Below are positions 13,801 to 24,738 of a DNA stretch of 64,000 nucleotides, one piece after another. The stretch covers positions 2,394,780 through 2,458,779 of the forward strand of contig CM021322.1 in assembly GCA_010645155.1 (NCBI GenBank), written 5' to 3'. The first letter of the stretch is position 1, and each line of letters starts with the position of its first letter. Below the pieces are notes generated by a model that saw only the letters and a program-made list of their open reading frames with translations, ran no database searches and was not told the DNA's origin. The DNA comes from Tigriopus japonicus. Lineage: Eukaryota > Arthropoda > Copepoda > Harpacticoida > Harpacticidae. The position numbers and the translations under genes are program-made.

Positions 13801-14907
13801 TCTTAAAAGGCCAGACAGACTGCTGTGAAAATGGCAGACTCGCACTGGGAACGGAATTTTCGACGGGACCAAAGTGGATGTAAATGGTCGTACACTTCCT
13901 GTACGTCCGTACATACATACGTACCGTGTTACTTGCTTTAGTGGACACGTCCGACGATAATCATCCTGATATCCTGTGGCTTTGAGGGTCGGACTTGATT
14001 TGTGCAATGTTTGTTGCAATTAACTGCATGCCTCACAAATTTTCAAGCCACCAAATGAGGCAAGGATCTCTTGGGGAGAGTCTTGGGGTGGCCTCGGAGT
14101 AGGGGGACACTTTTCGACCAGGTTTTTTTCTTTTACCTTCAGCAGATTTGGATGAATGCAACCTGGAAATAGAAAGGAAATGAACCAGGCTTGTCGTCAC
14201 ATTTGCACAACGAAGCTTCCTCATCCCAAAGACAAATGTTTCTCTTCTTTTCGCATCTCCTAGTTTGATCTCCAGTTCTCACCCCTTCATTTTTCCCAAG
14301 CCCAACCCCCCTCTATAAAAAGGTTGGACAATCCGGCTCCAATCTCCCAAGGTAAACACTTTGAATTTAGAACGACAGGAAATGGTAATATTTCCCCGAG
14401 TTTTCTTGTCTCTCATCCTAATTGCTTCTGCCACGTGTTTTATATTCCACATGCGCACATATACTACTCATTCCAACCCATGACCCTCAAATTGAAGAAT
14501 GTGTTGCTCTTAGTCACAAAAATATCCCCAAACAGTGAACTCATTATGACTGATCCACTGCCAAGAACTGAAGTCTGACATCCACAAGTACATCATAGTG
14601 GGCCAAGAAACCCACAAATAATTAAAAATGGCATCCACTCACTACAGTGAACTTTTGTATGAATAGCTTGTGATGAAGGATTTCGGTTCAGAGGGAGTAA
14701 GAGAAGATGTCACGACAATCCATGACCTCAAATCTCTCATACATCACTTTGGATGAGTGAGTTGACTTGAACATTGAACACTCTCTCTTTCTTCAACGCC
14801 CTCACCATTGAACAACATATCCAATGTCTTTCAAAAAACCCCGACAAACCAATCGAGCTTCAACATATGTAGACCTCTACTAGTCAGGACATAAGTGTAT
14901 CTTACAT

Positions 14908-15213
14908 TAGTGATGGACCGAAAGGGCTCATAACCGAAACCGAAACCGAAAGCAGTGTTCACTGTTTACAAAATTGTTCAAAAGCAAAATCCGCCTTAAA
15001 AAATAGAATGTGTTCGATGTTGGGTAGTCGCAAATTTTGAAAAATCTTAAAACTTAAATTTCAGAGGTTTTTGGACCAATTCTTTTTTCGATTTTGTTGT
15101 CAAACTCCATTTTATATAGTGCTTGTCTGCTTTCGGTTTCGGTATGCATAACCGAAACCGAAACCGAAATTTCGGCCGCAATTTCGGCCGAAAGCGCTTT
15201 CGGTCCATCACTA
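14908..15213. mobile_element. Non-autonomous hAT-type MITE with 8-bp target duplication
   Basis: The 306-bp element starts TAGTGATGGACCGAAAG and ends with the exact reverse complement, a 17-bp perfect terminal inverted repeat. It is flanked on both sides by the identical octamer TCTTACAT (14900-14907 and 15214-15221). An 8-bp target duplication and ends of the TA-N-G-ATGG type are hallmarks of the hAT superfamily. The interior has no transposase frame, but carries several ACCGAA repeats near both ends (for example 14931-14949 and 15141-15168) that could be transposase-binding subterminal repeats. The exact duplication suggests a fairly young insertion. Confidence 0.88.
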
Positions 15214-15892
15214 TCTTACATGATTGATGAGATTCCATAAAATTGTCATTACTGAAGCTAAAATCATACTGGCTTTCGATGCTCTTGAATAGGTAAGAAG
15301 ACTTTTGAAATGTTCAGGAAGGCCTTTGGGCAAGAAGTCTTTTAGCCGTATGCATATGTAACAAGGAACTATTGGCACGAGGGCAAATGGGCAAAGAAGA
15401 GGAGAATGGGCCAGGAACTCAAAAAAAATAATAATGACAATTTCAACTCGATCCGCTCGACTTCGCAGCAAACCCACATAAAAATAATGTCTTCCCGAAT
15501 TTCTCGTTTTCTGTCACTTTCATGTTGTGCCCTACTTTCCCTTCTATCCTCGAGGTTGGGGGGAGGGGGAGACACACACCAAAAAATAGTAGAAATACGT
15601 GAAAAAAGATTTCAACCTTCGATAAAAAAGAATAACCTAGGATACCGATAGTGAAACAAGACAAGAGATAAGCTGTCTTTACCATATTTGGCTTCATGGC
15701 GTTGGCCAGAGGAATAAAGAATTTTATTGCATTTGATGAAAGCTACCCAGTTGAACGGTAAAAATGGAACGATTTTATTATAGCAGGTGATCGCAGAATG
15801 ATGCCTTCGGTCAGTTTATGACGGTCCCGAATTCAATTAACAAGCAGAGAGCCTTGAATCGGGAAACTCCATAATGTTAGGCAGCACCAATC

Positions 15893-15932
15893 GTTGTTGT
15901 TGTTGTTGTTGTTGCTGTTGATATTGTTGTTC
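15893..15932. repeat. (GTT)n microsatellite
   Basis: Imperfect run of GTT units, interrupted once by GCT and then by GATATT. Confidence 0.85.
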
Positions 15933-18900
15933 TGCTTTTTGGCCTCCTGGATGATTGGAATAGTTGGAGAGATAATACTGGCTGTAACCTTATCTGCCTC
16001 AGATTTTTTTTCACCCAGAATTGGCAGCTTTTAACACCCCAGTGTCCAAGGAAAACAGAGTCCCGGAGTCCAGATTGCCACGACTTGACCAATGACCATC
16101 AGATAAAAAGCCAGTTGTTGGCAGGGCATCACATGGGGAGAGCTAAAGTACTCCACAAGCCAAAGAATGGTCGCTAAATTTCATAGGTCTCGTGACGGAC
16201 GAGAGTTCGAGCCCGAGTGTCGATACTTTCAGACCCGACAAAGCGCTTTAAAGACCGTAGAAGGGAGCAGCTGACAAACCCCAACGAAACAGGGGGTCGA
16301 AGCAACATTTCCAAATGTCCAAAGTGTCATGTGATTCCGCCAAAAAAAATCACATTCCGCTGACCACAAAAGTTCTGTGCGTTTGAATCAAAAAGGCTCA
16401 AGTCGTTGTTGGCTCTTAGAGCCCCTAGGAGGCAGAGGATAATGAATGGGGCCCTGTCCATTAGCATAAAACCAGAATTGTCTCCAAAGTTGAGTTGGCC
16501 TCACTCCTCTGGCAATAAATTCGAGGCTCGTCGTTGACTCGGGCCAAGTGCAAGCCGACAAATGTGAACCCCCAAAAAGAGCTTCTAGCACTGGCTTTGT
16601 TCTCCGTTCTCTGGTTGTGTGGCTATAAAAGGGATTTAGTTAGTTAGCAAGATCTTGGTGAGTGATAACAAAAGCCTGAAATCAGCATCATTTAAACTTT
16701 AGATCAATCTGTGAAGTGTGCTCACAGCTCAGCTACCACGACCAGACTTTGATTGGCTGCCAAATGCGCCCCATTTTATGGCTGAAATCCGGCTAGGAAT
16801 CCGCATTGAGCTCCAAATGGCTCTGGTCGGACTCGGTCCCAAATTTCATTCCGCATCCTCACCCACATGAGTTGAGAGGGAAGTGGAAGAAAATGGCCAA
16901 ATCACTTCGCATCACAATTCTCGACATCATCTCTTGATCTTTTTGGGTTGTTGGTCATGGAAATGGTGGAAACACAGCTTGAGCCTGCACCATCGCTCGA
17001 AAAGCTGAAATCCATCCCAACCAACAACGCCACGAACCAACCAAAAGTCGAAAGAGCCCAAACATGACGAGGCCATTAAATCTGAACTGTCATTTTGCCC
17101 AAAAATGAGCGAAACCTGATGGAAAATTGGGTAGCACGGCTAAATAAGGCCAATGGAAAATTTCTCAGTTTCTTTTGGACTCAAAAACCACTCACTCCTG
17201 CATTTAGAAGCCCAACTAAAAATATTATTAGAGTTTCTGATCAGATAAATATATTTGGACGGTAATCCCGGCAGTAAGCCTTAAGTTTGCCTCAGTTTTG
17301 GAGGCTGCCACCAGAATTTCGTACTTCACCTATGATAGGTTTTTTTTCTTTTTTGCAAACACACTTATTGATGCTTAAAAAATCAATTTTCATTTTAACT
17401 ATTTTTTCACATGGGTGACTACTTTTGTCTGATCATGAATATGTAGATGGAATCTTCTTCCCACAGAACTCATAAAGCCAAGTTCCCACCTTTTACTTTC
17501 AATTTTGATCTTGATCACGGGACCAACTCCAACCAATTTTCGGGCTAGAGAAGCTGTTGAAAAATGCATCTTTAAAAGGAATCTCGGAGATCTTCTCCCC
17601 GCAAATGATCTCGCCTCCTCACCACGGACACAGTACATAAGAAGCGAGGAGTTCTTTCGGGAAGATTGTTGATTAAGATTATGATAAGTTTAAAAACCCA
17701 TCTTTTCTCGGTCAAGGCCACTTTACTCACGTACAGCAATACAATGTACACTGACGCGCTCATAACAGCTTGGAATCCATAGATCACAATCGCAATGCAC
17801 CACCTCAAAAATATTCCTGTAGTGAAGTCAGATCTCGAAATTCCCTATCCATTCTCTCGACAATTGAGCTTCATATTCGTCTCTGAAGGAGAGGATTTAA
17901 ATGTCCCGGCCGGGTTTCCGGATGGATGGCAAGACCAAGACGGATATTGAATATGTTCAAAGACATTGTGGTACAGTGTCGCCAGGTTAATCCGGTGCTC
18001 AAATGATAATGATATCTAGCAACAAACCGTTTGTCGTTGTGTAATCTCCAACCCTCTTTTGTCGAGAGCCGAGGGAGGCCATCTGGATAATGGGGGCATC
18101 AATGGAGAATACAAGAGAAACGAAACGAAAAGAATTGAAGAACAAAGAACAACCCTCCCACGGCCACAAATCGGGAGCAACCAAACCAGCAACGAAGAAT
18201 TACTCGTTCACAGACAATTGAGCTCCGATCCACATTGTCAAATCATGTCAGGATGGCGCCTTTCCGTCATTTCTCTCTCGAGAACGAAAGCATGACTTGA
18301 CAAACCAACCTTCCGATTTTCACTTGAACAAACCACCATCCTCGAGGCCCTGATCCGCGTTTTCGAGTTCGTCCACTCTTAAGTCGGCCATGAACATCAT
18401 TGATGTAAGTAGATCGACACGAGCTCCAAGGCTTTGTCCAATTCCTCCATGAAAGAGCTCTGGGATTTACCGATTTTGTTGGGCAACAAAGTTCACCATT
18501 GTCTCTCTCTATACCACCACGGACAACATTGAGTGCCATTGGGAGAGACTTGATCCCAAGAATCACGGAATTTGACAAGGGACACTATGGGATGGATGGA
18601 TTGTGAGAGCAGGATTGTGTCATTCTCGTTCGTCTAAGCCCTTGGTAGTGAGTGGACTCTGGTCTCTAAAGAAGGACCCCTCTAAACTAGGGTATCAAGA
18701 GGAGATTTGCCCAATGAACAATTGGTACGAAATGACCCTCAATAGTGAATCAAAACCTCGCAACTGATATTCGGGAGAATGAACCCAACGGGAACGACGA
18801 TACTTGGAGGGGATTGAGTCATGTTGAAAATAACGGTGCTCGATCCATCTTTCTTGGCTTTTTCAGAGGCTCATTATTCATGTCATCAGGCGTTAAAAAA

Positions 18901-21900
18901 GTGAGCCCTTTTGTTAGCCAGTGAATCCTTTCAATGCAAACTAACGTTGCTCTCTCTCAGTGTTGTCGTTAAACGGCTTCCAATCAATCAAAATCATTCA
19001 AACCAACAGAGACGTGATGAATGCATTAGAGGCTGTCAAGCAGCACATATTGGTTGGTGCCTGAGCCCAGGATGTAACATATATATTAAGGGGTGAGTTC
19101 GAGGCATTTGATTACCATAATTTTACCCGTCCAACGACAAATCTCCCATCTCAATATTCCAATTTGTGACGGATTGATATAACAGATCGCCACTTTATTA
19201 CTTCTCGTTTGAATGCTCTCTAACGAGAAGGATAGAAACGGCCAAGACCTTTGGCGATGTCGACGCTAAGAAAGGGGTTAGGGATCAAATGACTCCAGGG
19301 AAGATTCCCATTGCATCTTAGGCTTGAGTGTGTGAATCGCCTTAGGCCCAGAGGGTGTTGTTAGTATATGGAATATGTTAAGTATCATAGCCAGGCGTTG
19401 GTTTGGACAATGGCGTTTTCTGAGCGGACCCATCCATCCGTACTCCTCATTCATTGCCCGTTAATGGTAGGGGAACTAACCCAACGTATTTCGGATCAAG
19501 CCAGAGGAATGCTCAATTATTTCTTGACCCATGAACGACGACGGCTTCGAAAGTCTGTTCGTTCTTCCTCTCCGACCAACTTACTGGGATGGATGGATCG
19601 AGCTTTCGTTTCGCAAGCGACAAAGTCCGACGCACTGTTGATGAGGCCATATATTTTGAGCAAACTGGGCAATAAAAATGCAAGCCTGTTGCTATTTCCA
19701 AACTCTAAGAGAGCTGACCGTTTTTACTGTCCCTTCATTGAGGCTGTTGAGTGACGGGTTCGCTCCATTGAAGGCGAGGAATATCCACGAGAGGTCAATT
19801 TCTAGGAACACTGACTGGATTTCAAAACTGTTTGCCTCGAAGCTTTGAACTACTTTAGCCTATATTTTATTATAATTGAATGTCTTTAAAAGAAAGCATC
19901 TGCATGATTAGTCAAATTTGACGATTCTACAAAAACAAAATTTCCATTTTTATGGCAAATAATAGTCGTCAGAATTTGATTGAGCAACAAATATAAAGAC
20001 ACTCGAGAATGCGTTTTTGCCGGGCTCTGAAAGCTCTCTTTGACTACTTAAAAAAGCAACAAATAACTTGAACTTGATAGGCAGGCATGTTTAATGAGGT
20101 AATTATAGCGCCTGAAGCAGATAATTGGTCAAGTGAGAAAGAATTTAGGGTTGAGAATAGTGGTTGAAGGGAAATAACGCGTATCAAATTAAACCTGAAC
20201 TTAAAAGATCAGCTAAACCTTTCTAAAACAATCAACTTCATGTTTGGTTTTAAAACGACTCTCAAATGTTCCTTTTTTTTGGATGAAGATTGATTAACCT
20301 TAGCAAATACTCGAAAGCAATATCCTTGCTAAGCCATTAATCGTAAAGTGGATCTGTAACAATCGCCCAGGAAACTTTGATCCCATTCTTGTATTTACAA
20401 AAGCAAACTTGGGCCACAAAGGCAATTAAGGCCAGACCTTTTTCACACACTCTCACGTACATATTGTACAAGCTGAAGAGCTGCCATTTATGTTGCTTGT
20501 TCCCCTGTGCTCTAGATAGTTGGGCATTCTGAACAAACGGTCTGGTGGAAAGATTGAAAAATCAGATAAGGCATCTACTAGTACGTAGTAGTATTCCCTG
20601 TGCTCTACTATAAGATGAGTGTACTGTCTACTCCAAAAGCCACGGCGTTTACTCTGAGTACTCGAACTTCATCGTGGATGACGGGAAACGAATTGTTCAC
20701 CTTTGATTCTGAACGCTCTCACCCTTATTCTTCATTAAACTTCCTGAACAAGACTTTCCTTGCTGATGCTTTCTGTAACATCCCAGGCAATAGATGGTTT
20801 TCATTATAAATGGAACTGTATATGTGATCTCTTTTTTTCGGAAGTCAATGGAATCGTTTGGAACTTAGCATTAGAAGAGATGGGTTGATTGAACCCAAGA
20901 AGTATGGCGCCCTCCAAAATAAACGGACAACAAATGGTGACGAGCTTCTTTGGTAAAGTAAGGACCTCTCTCTCTCCAATCATTCTTTGCCATATCTGGA
21001 AGGGTTCCTGACGTCAATTTTCTGCGCGACAAATAATTGAAAAATTGAAACGTAACAGCATGAAGTTTTGACTTAAATAGATGACACAACTAATGTCAAG
21101 ATGTTTATGCCTTAAGTAGGGTCTGATATGTGCCCATATATGGCAAACGAACTTTACCAAGCTGTTGATCACTCTATCATAAACATAATCATCACTTCAA
21201 ATGGCACGAAATCCTGAGTCACTGCATGAATTTACGAAAAACCCGAATCCTTGCCAAACGTTTCGTCATTCGTCAAAACGTCCGACATGATTGGCGAGTT
21301 TTGTCAGTGTGACTAGAAGTAGCTTCTCTCTCAAAACTAACATTATGGTCACCTGGATGTGGCCATTTGTCATTGGCAAAGTTTTCCCACATGAAGATAG
21401 GCAATCAGAGAGATGGAATCCAAATGGAGCAAAGAACATGGGATTCATCTGGGAAGAAGTCGACGGCACAAAAAGCACCGTTGACCCTATCTCTTGTCTT
21501 CCGTCCACTCTCTCCCTCTCATCTCAAAAGGATGGCCAATAAGATTTTTAATGAGCACGAACCTAGCTACTATTGTATACATAATAATGTGCGGATGAGC
21601 CAAGTCCGTAGCGTGTAAATTTCTAACTAAGGCCATTCAAGCCTTTCAGCAAGCTTTTTGGCGTTTCGGCTACCTTTAGGCTACCTCCTCGCCATCATAT
21701 TGTTAACGTTTGAGACGCAGAAATATGGCCACACCATCTTTTAATGGTCAGTTGACGCGGCTCTAAAATCACAACATGGTCACCCTCAAAGCTCCAGACT
21801 GGTTGGAACATAATGTGATCGGAGTGGCTTCTACTCACGAGTTGGAAATTCTTCTAGGCTATTGTATTAATTCAAAAAGCAGTCTCGTTTATCATCGGAA

Positions 21901-22742
21901 AGGGCTTGGCATAATTGGCGGGTTCGTAGGTTCTCCATCTTATTCACTATAGGGACTGCACACACAGGTTGGTGTGGTTGTTGTCGCTGATGAGGATTTG
22001 GGAGCAAAGCACAATGGCTTTGAGAGCTAGCAAAGATGGAAAAGGGGGCGTGACATTGACCTCAACTACTACAACAACAACAGCCAGCAATACTGCAATC
22101 TTAGCACGGGTCTGATCGAGATTAGTAGGTTATGATTGCATTCAAGTTTTCTCTGCCACCATCTTGAATTGAACTGGGCATGAGCTTCTCGAACTCACTT
22201 TGCCCTTTCCCGAGCCAACGTCACTTAGCATTCATTCGAGAGGGATAAATTTGTCTCTCACTTAATTTCAAATGTCTTTCTGAAGAAAAACTAGAGGCCA
22301 TACTTTTTCGCTTGTCTCTCGTTACAAATTCCGTCTCGAGAGTTGATGTCTTCATCCTTTGCTCTGTCGCTCCCTTGGCCTTTTGTACGCGATTCAGTGA
22401 TATCACAATCGAACTTGGGATGTCTCTTACCCAAATAGGATGCTTTGACGTGAAGAGCATCATTGGAACTATGTCAGTTACAGGCTCAAGACAGGCTCCA
22501 GAGATCCAAATGAGACTCGAGATTTATGTGCCTCTCCCCCAAAGATATTTAGAATTTGTCTTTCTTTCTCTTGCTCATTCTAGCTCTCGATCCGTAACCC
22601 TTTTTAGGGAGTGAATTTTCAATTTCAAAGTAAGACATAGCTCAACACATACTGTACAATACATTACCGAGAGAAAAAAATGGTCCATAAATCAAATCAA
22701 GTCCCATTGTTCCAGAATTGATTTCTTCTATTTGGTAAAGAA

Positions 22743-22768
22743 ACACGCCTCCATGAATTGAGGCGTGT
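22743..22768. repeat. 9-bp perfect hairpin
   Basis: ACACGCCTC and GAGGCGTGT are exact reverse complements around the 8-base loop CATGAATT. A second short palindrome (GACTC-GAC-GAGTC) follows directly. It lacks the conserved core of a hammerhead ribozyme, and no function is evident. Confidence 0.6.
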
Positions 22769-23706
22769 GACTCGACGAGTCCGAGAACCACGTTTGGGTT
22801 TTGTTTGATTGCTTGTGAGCACCACGAGCCCATTTGCCTTGGGGAGGGAGTGAAATCACCCTTTGTTTGAGTTATGAAGTCATTCTTTGAAATGTTCGAA
22901 CGGATTATTATGGATGTGGACTATTTTACACATACCCGACCAAACTTTGGTAGCATGGAACGATTTTTATTGGGTTGCTCAGGAAACAGGGTTCGTGGGA
23001 CAAAAGAGATAAGGGTGAGGCGTTGGTTCCACATGTTAGTACAGAGTGTAGAAAGTTGCATGGAGGAACAAATGAGATTGCTCAACGTTTTGTCGGGGTA
23101 TTGATTTTTGTACGACGCCCACCTTCAATTACATCCTTTGAGGGTACTGAATTTAAATTCTCAGTGATTTTAAAAATTACCCAGTCACAGGTTCCTTTCT
23201 TCCTAAACTTTTTGGGGTAACCCGGAATCGTTGGTAGTTGGTTTTGTGGTTGACTCTTGATTGGTGTGAGTTTGTGGTTTTTCTGGTCCGAGGTGACCCC
23301 ACAGGTTCAATTGCTTAATGAGTTGATGGACCACAGTGTCACATCATTATTTACAGGATCTCATGGAGTCCAAAATGAGGAGGACCCATATCTGAATTCA
23401 TAATCAGTTGACCCTCTCATCAATCTTCATTTTCCATGACAAGATGACGTATTTTGGCAGATGAGAGGAAATGTACCCTGCCTCAAACTAACTTTTCCTG
23501 GAAACCTCGGGAGTCAATTTTCACCTCGAATCTAGCGAACAAGTCCACGGAAATTGCAGCACACCTCTAGCCCTTCATAATCACCTCAATTTTCACGATT
23601 CATGCTGAAATGAAGGCTCATTGAATGGCTTGCCGTGGTGATATATTGATTTTTCTTAGAGTGATAGTGAGGGCGTTACTTCTTATCGGCGAGATCTACC
23701 TTTAGA

Positions 23707-24240
23707 CGCTTGATTGGCCAGGCAATTTTCCCCCTCCAAGCAAGCAAGCCAGTCTGCGACACTGCACTGCGACAATATGTCCACACGCATTGAAAAGAGA
23801 ACAACCCTGCTTTCCTACAGACTTTCTCCAGGAATAATACACAGAGCGTTGTCCTCCAACTTGAGACCAGACACCAATATAGAGGGCGTGTGAGGGCATC
23901 CTCCTCCGGCCTCCCGAAAGACTTTTCAATCTTGAACCCAATTTTCCCAAGCCCCTTCCGTGGTACCCAAACCAGCGATGCGCTCGCTCTCGCGCGTCTC
24001 ATCCGATGTGCTCACTTGAATGCCTGGGACTCTCTCTCTAGCGCGCAGTCCTCGTTCCCAGACATTGGGGTTCCTGATCGCTCGCTGGCTTGCTTGCTTG
24101 CTCTCCGTCAGTCACCGTACTGTCATGGTTAATTGAGCGCCGTCTGGTGCCGCCATTGGCGATTCTTATCACCAGTGGCGATCCTGACTGGCGGGAACGG
24201 TGCTTCAACGCTTCATTGACGGTTGGAGAGCCGTGAACGA
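23707..24240 (+). promoter_or_regulatory. Candidate promoter region of GATA gene A
   Basis: This stretch is richer in CpG than its surroundings, especially about 23960-24180. It contains CGCTTGATTGGCC at 23707-23719, an inverted CCAAT box (the NF-Y site type) that recurs exactly at the matching place upstream of gene B. It also has an initiator-like TCAGT near 24108 and a TTATCA (WGATAR) site near 24166. The transcription start cannot be fixed by eye, and a non-coding 5' exon is possible. TATAAG at 24505 is too close to the ATG to serve this start codon. Confidence 0.45.
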
Positions 24241-24406
24241 TTTTTCCAAGCTCTCCTTCCACAAGAAGTTAAATGAGTGCAACATTTTATGAGTTTTTCA
24301 GCAACATTGCGGGGACTTTCTTCTGGGCAGATGAGAGCTGTTGCAGTCTGCATCTCCGGTTCGGTCAGATCACACCCCTCATCCTTAAAGTGAAATTTAT
24401 TTGTCC

Positions 24407-24482
24407 TTATCATTTCGGGATAATTCAACAATAACAACGACCATAATTGTTCATCGCATTGTTATCGACAGACGTTGATAAC
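24407..24482. promoter_or_regulatory. Two inverted pairs of GATA sites just upstream of gene A
   Basis: TTATC at 24407-24411 faces GATAA at 24419-24423, and GTTATC at 24461-24466 faces GATAAC at 24477-24482. Two of the four halves (TGATAA) fit WGATAR fully; the others keep the GATAA core. Paired, opposed GATA sites are a known high-affinity arrangement for two-finger GATA proteins, so auto- or cross-regulation by the GATA pair is plausible. Function is inferred. Confidence 0.5.
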
Positions 24483-24533
24483 GCCCCGGACCTTCACCTT
24501 GACATATAAGTCCTCCACATATCAAGCACCCCA

Positions 24534-24738
24534 ATGGTTGTTATGAATGCTGTGAGTGTTGCTGCCGCTGCTATGGCCGTATCAGCTGAAACTGGCCCTC
24601 ATCGGGCATGGTACGAAAACTCAGGTGGAATTCAGCATCATCACACATCAGAAGAGATGGCGGATGCCTACTTCAAGAGTCAATATGCTAATTTCAATAC
24701 GGCTCTCCAAGGTTCCTATCACCCCTCCATGCCTACAG
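24534..24738 (+). CDS. Gene A exon 1: N-terminus (MVVM)
   Basis: It codes for residues 1-68 plus the first base of codon 69, and ends at GTAAGC (phase 1 intron of only 65 bp). It shares with copy B the start MVVM, W26-Y27 at identical positions, and the block DAYFK-x-Q. That block may correspond to the acidic/aromatic DVFF..YY motif near the start of vertebrate GATA2/3, which is a tentative comparison. It lacks the polyglutamine tract of copy B. Confidence 0.92.

Larger units (their letters stand above)
1..14899. other. Gene-poor 5' flank, no supported coding gene
   Basis: I find no exon chain, recognisable protein domain or RNA gene in this stretch. The open frames (up to about 170 codons, for example 2974-3489 plus) have no familiar motif, and overlapping frames on the other strand are open to a similar degree, as expected of non-coding DNA. 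What can be seen is listed separately: an N gap with flanking duplication, a hairpin at 1853-1913, simple repeats and a large foldback near 4.0-4.4 kb. It may hold distant enhancers of gene A, but nothing in the sequence proves this. Confidence 0.6.
15222..23650. other. Gene-poor stretch upstream of gene A
   Basis: No supported gene. The longest frame, 19368-19754 plus (128 codons), has no recognisable domain and no clear splice or promoter context. A GTT microsatellite, a 9-bp perfect hairpin at 22743-22768 and scattered WGATAR words are present. A 54-codon frame at 15487-15651 starts with a hydrophobic stretch resembling a signal peptide, but it may be chance. Confidence 0.5.

Noticed and set aside
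16185..16230. TTCGAGC loop resembling a tRNA T-arm
   Set aside because: The flanking stem does not pair and no A box or acceptor stem fits.
19368..19754. 128-codon plus-strand frame
   Set aside because: No recognisable motif; open frames on the other strand overlap it.
19868..20010. Second foldback-like region near 19.9 kb
   Set aside because: Arms share only short words (GTCTTTA, TCAAATT, GACGA) with gaps; by eye not clearly above chance, unlike the 4-kb palindrome.
22743..22800. Hairpin plus GACTCGACGAGTCCGAGAA considered as a hammerhead ribozyme
   Set aside because: The conserved CUGANGA and GAAA cores are absent on both strands.
24136..24149. CTCF-like match next to the gene A promoter
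   Set aside because: It fits only 12 of 14 positions; many such matches are expected by chance in 64 kb.
24505..24510. TATAAG close to the gene A start codon
   Set aside because: It is 29 bases before the ATG, so a start at normal spacing would fall on or after the ATG; it cannot serve this coding sequence.
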